Part shown: positions 14,987 to 19,232 of the stretch, piece after piece
Position numbering within the stretch: the stretch's first letter is position 1
Layout of the letters: each line of letters opens with the position of its first letter
NCBI GenBank assembly: GCA_030951065.1
Contig: JAUZQH010000149.1
Span: 1-19,232, forward strand
DNA length: 19,232 nucleotides
Direction: 5' to 3'
DNA from: Mariprofundus sp.
Lineage (GTDB): Bacteria; Pseudomonadota; Zetaproteobacteria; Mariprofundales; Mariprofundaceae
Made by a program: the position numbers and the translations under genes
Notes under the pieces: generated by a model
The model's database searches: none
What the model saw: the letters and a program-made list of their open reading frames with translations, nothing else
What the model was told of the DNA's origin: nothing

Positions 14987-16264
14987 TCAGAATACATACT
15001 GAGCAATCAGATAGCCAAACTTCGCTGAATCAGCCTTGCCGCCATTGCGTTCGGATACCGCCGCACCCGGATTGAAAATCCCGTACAGCCCTACCAGTTT
15101 CAGCCCTTTGATCGCAGCCATTGTATAGACCAGTTTGAGATCAATCTCTGTGCCCGCTCTGGTTTGCGTAAAGCCAGGTGCCCCGGCAAACACATTACCG
15201 ACTCCGACCACATTCACCCAGTCACCCCTGGCTTCCGCCAGATAGAGCAGGTGTGCATTACCGATAAATGTCAGCCCGTTAACCGGTGATGTTTTCAGTG
15301 AAAAGCGCACATCTTTCATATTGGCCCAGGAAAAGAAGTCCATTTCGCCGTAATGGGCGTGGTTGGTGTGGAATGGGAACACAAACGTCTTGTGGGTGGC
15401 AGGATCGGTTTTATCATCGCCTGGACTGTAGTCATACTCCACACCCAAACGCGTTTTCCACGTTGCAAAGGTATATCCGGCTTTCACGGCATAGGCCGAT
15501 GCCTTCTGTGATACATTATTGGTCCAGGTTCCGGTTTGAAATACGGCTTCAGCTGTGGCATCAAAACCGTTCCATTTGCCAAACAGCCGCGTGCCGAATG
15601 TATTCATATTGCGCCCCTTGCCCACAGCCGCATGTTGATTGTGATGCCAGTTAATCAAATAGGCATCGATGCCATTTTGAGGATCAAACGAATAGGTGCC
15701 ATAGGCGCCGATCAGTCGCCGATCTTCCCAGGTCACCAGTGATTTACCCTGTGGCGCGGCGATTTTCGGTGTCATGGCAACAATGTCCGCCGGGTGAACG
15801 GCAAACACATCCAGCCTGACAGGGCCGGAGTGATACGTGCCCTTCACACCATCGAAGGTGCGCGCCACATCTTTCCAGCCCAAATGCCCGAGCAAACGCT
15901 GATCACCATAAACCAGATTCTGACGACCAATACGCAAGCCAAAGTCACCGACATCATATTGCAGATAAGCCTGAAACAGATCTGCCTGTGAAAAGTTCTG
16001 TGTACCACCCGTCTTCGTATGGTTCTGGATGATCACGGCCTGAGGCTCAATAAAAACAGTCAGCCCATTGCCGAAATCGCCTTTCGCTTTCAGATACAAG
16101 CGTGAATCGAATTCCCATCTGTCGTCATTTACAGTGGCATCAAAATTGAAATTATTGAACGATTGATAACGTTCGCGCACATCCGCTGAAACAGTCCAGT
16201 CAGCGGCCTGAACCAGACCCGAACAACTCAATACGACAACCAGTAAAACCATTCTCTTGATCAT
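14987..16264 (-). CDS. Outer-membrane beta-barrel porin, alginate-export-family-like
   Basis: The 425-residue protein carries a signal peptide (VLLVVVLSCSGLVQA, likely cleaved after residue 19). The mature chain is made of alternating short beta-type segments rich in aromatic residues and glycine, and ends in the terminal phenylalanine (QYVF) typical of BAM-assembled outer-membrane proteins. The beginning (ADVRERYQSFNNF, WEFDSRLYLKAKGDFGNGL) and IGRQNLVYGDQRLLG recall the alginate-export/AlgE-like family. Location between napB and moaA suggests passage of an oxyanion such as nitrate or molybdate, by inference. ATGs at 16267 and 16264 lie behind an A7G7 tract that serves as the ribosome site; 16264 gives the better spacing. 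An open extension to 16348 has no signal-like start. Confidence 0.78.
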   Translation of the reverse strand: MIKRMVLLVVVLSCSGLVQAADWTVSADVRERYQSFNNFNFDATVNDDRWEFDSRLYLKAKGDFGNGLTVFIEPQAVIIQNHTKTGGTQNFSQADLFQAYLQYDVGDFGLRIGRQNLVYGDQRLLGHLGWKDVARTFDGVKGTYHSGPVRLDVFAVHPADIVAMTPKIAAPQGKSLVTWEDRRLIGAYGTYSFDPQNGIDAYLINWHHNQHAAVGKGRNMNTFGTRLFGKWNGFDATAEAVFQTGTWTNNVSQKASAYAVKAGYTFATWKTRLGVEYDYSPGDDKTDPATHKTFVFPFHTNHAHYGEMDFFSWANMKDVRFSLKTSPVNGLTFIGNAHLLYLAEARGDWVNVVGVGNVFAGAPGFTQTRAGTEIDLKLVYTMAAIKGLKLVGLYGIFNPGAAVSERNGGKADSAKFGYLIAQYVF

Positions 16265-16268
16265 CATA

Positions 16269-16282
16269 CCCCCCCTTTTTTT
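16269..16282 (-). promoter_or_regulatory. A7G7 homopolymer tract acting as porin ribosome-binding site
   Basis: Read on the minus strand, seven A residues are followed by seven G residues and a T, ending directly at the first porin ATG. The G-run takes the place of a Shine-Dalgarno sequence. Homopolymer runs at this site can change length by slippage. Confidence 0.5.
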
Positions 16283-16320
16283 ACTCTTGATGAAATATTT
16301 TTTGACAACAGATCTGCTAC

Positions 16321-16337
16321 TGCCCTGTTTCAGGGCA
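16321..16337. other. Perfect 7-base hairpin in napB-porin spacer
   Basis: TGCCCTG and CAGGGCA pair perfectly around a 3-base loop. It lies 54 bases upstream of the porin ATG. No U-run follows on the minus strand, so a simple terminator is not supported; an mRNA-end or processing structure is possible. Confidence 0.5.
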
Positions 16338-16363
16338 GGCGAACACACACTCTTACCGTGTTA

Positions 16364-16398
16364 CCTGCCTGCATCTTTTTGGATCAGATGCAGACAGG
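16364..16398. other. 12-base imperfect hairpin just after napB
   Basis: CCTGCCTGCATC (16364-16375) and GATGCAGACAGG (16387-16398) pair at 11 of 12 positions around an 11-base loop. The hairpin lies 8 bases past the napB stop on the minus strand. It lacks a trailing U-run. It could protect the 3' end of a napAB message or attenuate read-through to the porin. Confidence 0.5.
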
Positions 16399-16406
16399 TT
16401 GTAGAC

Positions 16407-16835
16407 CTACTCTTCAGCCAGAGATTTGAACATATTCGCCACCAGTGGTTTTGCATTTTTTTGCGGCACATGGCATTGGGTGCAGAAATAGCGTCGCGGA
16501 GATATGTTCGCCAGTGCTTCATTGTCCCGATTCAGAAAATGTGAAACGGCCACTTTGGTTGCGCCCGGCATCTCCGAGTTCCAGTTATGACAGCTCAAAC
16601 AGGCATTCCCATCCTGATCAATCGTTAAACCCTCGATATCGTGGGGAACCAGCGGTGGCTGCTGGGCATAATTACGGTTTATTTTACCCTCGCCATCGTA
16701 CCACGCCCTGGGTGAAGCCATCACCGAAGGTGTATCCAGCGCCACATCACCGCGCAGTGAATGGATGCTGTTGGCACCAGCCCATGCAACAGAAGAACAA
16801 ACAATCAATCCTGCAATCATAGCGACTCGTTTCAT
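16407..16835 (-). CDS. napB: Periplasmic nitrate reductase dihaem cytochrome c subunit NapB
   Basis: NapB passes electrons to NapA in the periplasm. The 142-residue protein starts with a signal peptide ([19 protein letters not shown]). It carries two c-type haem sites, CLSCH at 79-83 and CTQCH at 118-122, with H65 (PHDI) and H99 (VSHF) as likely second ligands. The start at 16835 overlaps the napA stop as ATGA and has AGGGGGT 6 bases upstream; an open extension to 16874 lies inside napA. Length is normal. A hairpin follows the stop. Confidence 0.96.
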   Translation of the reverse strand: MKRVAMIAGLIVCSSVAWAGANSIHSLRGDVALDTPSVMASPRAWYDGEGKINRNYAQQPPLVPHDIEGLTIDQDGNACLSCHNWNSEMPGATKVAVSHFLNRDNEALANISPRRYFCTQCHVPQKNAKPLVANMFKSLAEE

Positions 16836-19232
16836 GCTGTTACCCCCTGAACCTTCACTACACGTACAGCGCATTTCTTGTAGTCTGTCTGTTTGGACAG
16901 CGGATCGGTTGCATCGAGCGTGACCTTGTTAATCAGCCGACGTGCATCAAACCATGGTATAAAGATAAGGCCTTCAGGCGGTTTGTTACGGCCACGTGTT
17001 TCCACCAGCGCCGTGATTTCACCGCGCCTGCTTTGCACTTTGGCCAAGTCACCGCGTTTAAAACCGCGCTTTTTGGCATCTTCCGGGTGCATGAATATCT
17101 GCGCATCCGGCATGGCCCTGTATAGCTCGGGCACACGTTGGGTCATCGTACCGGAATGCCAGTGCTCAATCACACGGCCTGTGCACAGCCACATATCAAA
17201 TTCTTTGTCCGGCATTTCAGGTGGCTGCTCATACGGCGCGAAAATGATATTGGCACGGCCATCTTTATGACCATAGAAATACAGCTCTTTACCGGCCGGC
17301 ACAAACGGGTCGGATCCTTCCCGATAACGCCACTTCGTTTCTTTGCCATTGACCACCGGCCAGCGCATACCACGCTCCCGATGCAGCTGATCAAGAGAGG
17401 CCAGATTATGGCCCTTTTTCGGACCATGCGTGCCGAAAAAGCGATATTCTTCAAACAACCCCTTCTGCACATAGAAACCAAAATGATCCATTTCATCATT
17501 GGCATATTCATTGCCACGATCATCAGTGATTTTCTGCGTCGGGAATTTATCGACATTGCCATTGCGATAGAGCACGTCATACAAAGTCTTGTTGCGATAT
17601 TCCGTTTTTTTGGCCAGCAAATCAGCAGGCCATACATCGGTCATTTTGAAGCGTTTGGAAAATTCCATCAGCTGCCACAAATCCGACTTTGCACCTTCGG
17701 GCGCTTTTACCTGTTGACGCCATGCCTGGGTACGACGCTCGGCATTACCATATGCTCCCTCTTTTTCCACCCACATGGCCGTCGGTAATATCAGATCAGC
17801 TGCCATGGCCGACACGGTCGGATACGGATCGGATACCACGACAAAATTATCCGGGTTACGATAACCGGGCAGCGTCTCTTCATTCATATTGGCTGCAGCC
17901 TGTACATTATTATTGCACATCGACCAATACGCATTGATCACACCATCTTTCAGCATGCGATTATGCTGCACCGCGTGGTAGCCCGGCCTGGCCGGAATCG
18001 TACCTTCCGGTAACTTCCAGACCTTTTCAGCAAAATCTCGATGCGCTTTCTTCTTGACCACCAGATCAGCCGGAAGACGGTGTGAGAACGTACCGACTTC
18101 ACGTGCGGTACCACAGGCCGATGGCTGGCCGGTCAGCGAAAACGGACTATTACCGGGCTCGGAGATTTTACCCGTCAGCAGGTGTATATTATACAATAAC
18201 CCGTTGGTCCATACACCACGGGTATGCTGGTTGAAGCCCATGGTCCATAATGATGTAATCTTCTTGTTCGGGTTGGCGTAAAGTCTGGCCAGACGCAGTA
18301 ACTGCTCTCTGGGCACGCCGGACATTTTAACTGCATATTCCAGCGTGTACGGTTTCACCAGTCTGGCATATTCCTTCAACGAACTGGCAGACATCTTGCC
18401 CTTGCCACGATTCTTCGCTTTTTTCTCCAGCACATGCTCCGGCCTGAGTCCATAACCGATATCGGTCAAGGTTGTCTTGAAATTCACATGTTGATCCAGA
18501 AATTTCTGATCATACGCTTTATGCTGAATAATATAGTTGGCTATATAGTTCAGAATCACCATATCCGTCTGCGGTGCAAACACCATATTATTATCACCCA
18601 GATCAAAACAGCGGTGCTCATAGGTGGACAATACATGCACTTCAGAATCGGGCTTGCTCAGACGGGTATCGGTGATGCGTGTCCACAGGATCGGATGCAT
18701 CTCCGCCATATTCGAGCCCCACAACACAAAGGCATCGGCATGTTCGAGGTCATCATAACAGCCCATCGGTTCATCCGAACCAAAAGCACGCATGAATCCA
18801 CCCACGGCAGAGGCCATGCAATGACGCGCATTCGGGTCGATATTATTGGAGCGAAAACCCGCCTTCATCAGCTTGGAAGCCGCATAACCCTCCATAATCG
18901 TCCACTGGCCGGAACCGAACATGCCTATTGCTTCAGGCCCTTTGTCTTTCAGTGTCTTCTTCCACTTTTCGGCCATGATATCAAAGGCCACATCCCATGA
19001 GACTGGTGTAAATTCGCCATCCTTATGAAATTTACCACCACGCATGCGCAACAACGGCGTGGTTAAACGATCCTTGCCATACATGATTTTAGATAAGAAA
19101 TAGCCCTTGATGCAGTTAATGCCTTTGTTCACTTCAGCTTTAGGATCAGCCAGGGTGGCAACAATACGATTATCTTTTGTTCCCACCATCACACCACAGC
19201 CCACGCCACAAAAACGGCACGGGGCTTTATCC
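16832..19232 (-). CDS. napA: Periplasmic nitrate reductase catalytic subunit NapA (N-terminus beyond right edge)
   Basis: NapA reduces nitrate to nitrite in the periplasm with bis-MGD molybdenum and one 4Fe-4S cluster. About 800 residues are visible. The window opens within the cluster motif CRFCGVGC (19196-19219), continued by the fourth cysteine in [18 protein letters not shown]. The molybdenum-ligating cysteine lies in [13 protein letters not shown], codon 18818-18820. [22 protein letters not shown] and [16 protein letters not shown] are typical NapA segments. The twin-arginine signal and first residues are off the right edge. NapB overlaps by 4 bases; the chaperone NapD and a quinol-oxidising partner would have to be upstream or elsewhere. 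Cofactor dependence explains the Moco genes downstream. Confidence 0.97.
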   Translation of the reverse strand, partial: DKAPCRFCGVGCGVMVGTKDNRIVATLADPKAEVNKGINCIKGYFLSKIMYGKDRLTTPLLRMRGGKFHKDGEFTPVSWDVAFDIMAEKWKKTLKDKGPEAIGMFGSGQWTIMEGYAASKLMKAGFRSNNIDPNARHCMASAVGGFMRAFGSDEPMGCYDDLEHADAFVLWGSNMAEMHPILWTRITDTRLSKPDSEVHVLSTYEHRCFDLGDNNMVFAPQTDMVILNYIANYIIQHKAYDQKFLDQHVNFKTTLTDIGYGLRPEHVLEKKAKNRGKGKMSASSLKEYARLVKPYTLEYAVKMSGVPREQLLRLARLYANPNKKITSLWTMGFNQHTRGVWTNGLLYNIHLLTGKISEPGNSPFSLTGQPSACGTAREVGTFSHRLPADLVVKKKAHRDFAEKVWKLPEGTIPARPGYHAVQHNRMLKDGVINAYWSMCNNNVQAAANMNEETLPGYRNPDNFVVVSDPYPTVSAMAADLILPTAMWVEKEGAYGNAERRTQAWRQQVKAPEGAKSDLWQLMEFSKRFKMTDVWPADLLAKKTEYRNKTLYDVLYRNGNVDKFPTQKITDDRGNEYANDEMDHFGFYVQKGLFEEYRFFGTHGPKKGHNLASLDQLHRERGMRWPVVNGKETKWRYREGSDPFVPAGKELYFYGHKDGRANIIFAPYEQPPEMPDKEFDMWLCTGRVIEHWHSGTMTQRVPELYRAMPDAQIFMHPEDAKKRGFKRGDLAKVQSRRGEITALVETRGRNKPPEGLIFIPWFDARRLINKVTLDATDPLSKQTDYKKCAVRVVKVQGVTA

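Noticed and set aside
16284..16300. FNR-like box near the porin promoter (TTGATGAAATATTTT)
   Set aside because: Only the TTGAT half matches; the second half is not ATCAA.
16321..16398. Rho-independent terminators after napB
   Set aside because: Both hairpins lack a following U-run on the minus strand, so I list them as structures only.

Overview
The window is a dense block of about 21 genes, all on the minus strand. It carries a periplasmic nitrate reductase (napA, cut by the right edge, and napB) followed by nearly all the genes needed to import molybdate and build the bis-MGD molybdenum cofactor that NapA uses. The organism is a Gram-negative, very probably a proteobacterium of moderate GC: it has a NapAB pair with a periplasmic dihaem cytochrome, a beta-barrel outer-membrane protein, an MCE/Mla-type envelope system and an outer-membrane lipoprotein. 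An iron-oxidising or other marine proteobacterial line (for example Zetaproteobacteria) would fit, but the sequence does not settle this.

Layout in transcription order (right to left). (1) napA-napB (19232 to 16407), then a 142-base spacer with two hairpins and an A7G7 tract. (2) An alginate-export-like outer-membrane beta-barrel (16264 to 14987). (3) moaA, modA, modB, modC, moaC (14959 to 11401), tightly packed with 1 to 8 base spacings or overlaps. (4) An embedded MCE operon (11289 to 7906): MlaE-like permease, an ABC-ATPase-like protein that has lost every catalytic motif, an MlaD-like MCE protein and a TPR-like lipoprotein. (5) moaD, moaE, mobB, a PPOX-family flavin-binding protein and mobA (7860 to 5577), again overlapping. 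(6) A membrane CHASE-PAS-GGDEF-EAL protein with a degenerate GGDEF motif (5446 to 2801). (7) moeA (2682 to 1420), a pair of tandem palindromic repeats, and mogA (1199 to 666). (8) A response regulator with an N-terminal excisionase/MerR-type helix-turn-helix (481 to the left edge, partial).

How it works together: ModABC imports molybdate; MoaA and MoaC make cPMP; MoaD and MoaE convert it to molybdopterin; MogA adenylates it; MoeA inserts molybdate; MobA (with MobB) adds GMP; NapA uses the product. Of the standard route only MoeB (MoaD activation) is not seen, and the Nap chaperone NapD and a quinol-oxidising partner are not in the window. The least ordinary parts are the MCE operon with a pseudo-ATPase inside a cofactor cluster, a short ModC with altered motifs, the porin between napB and moaA with a homopolymer tract at its ribosome site, and the tandem inverted repeats whose end supplies the moeA stop codon.
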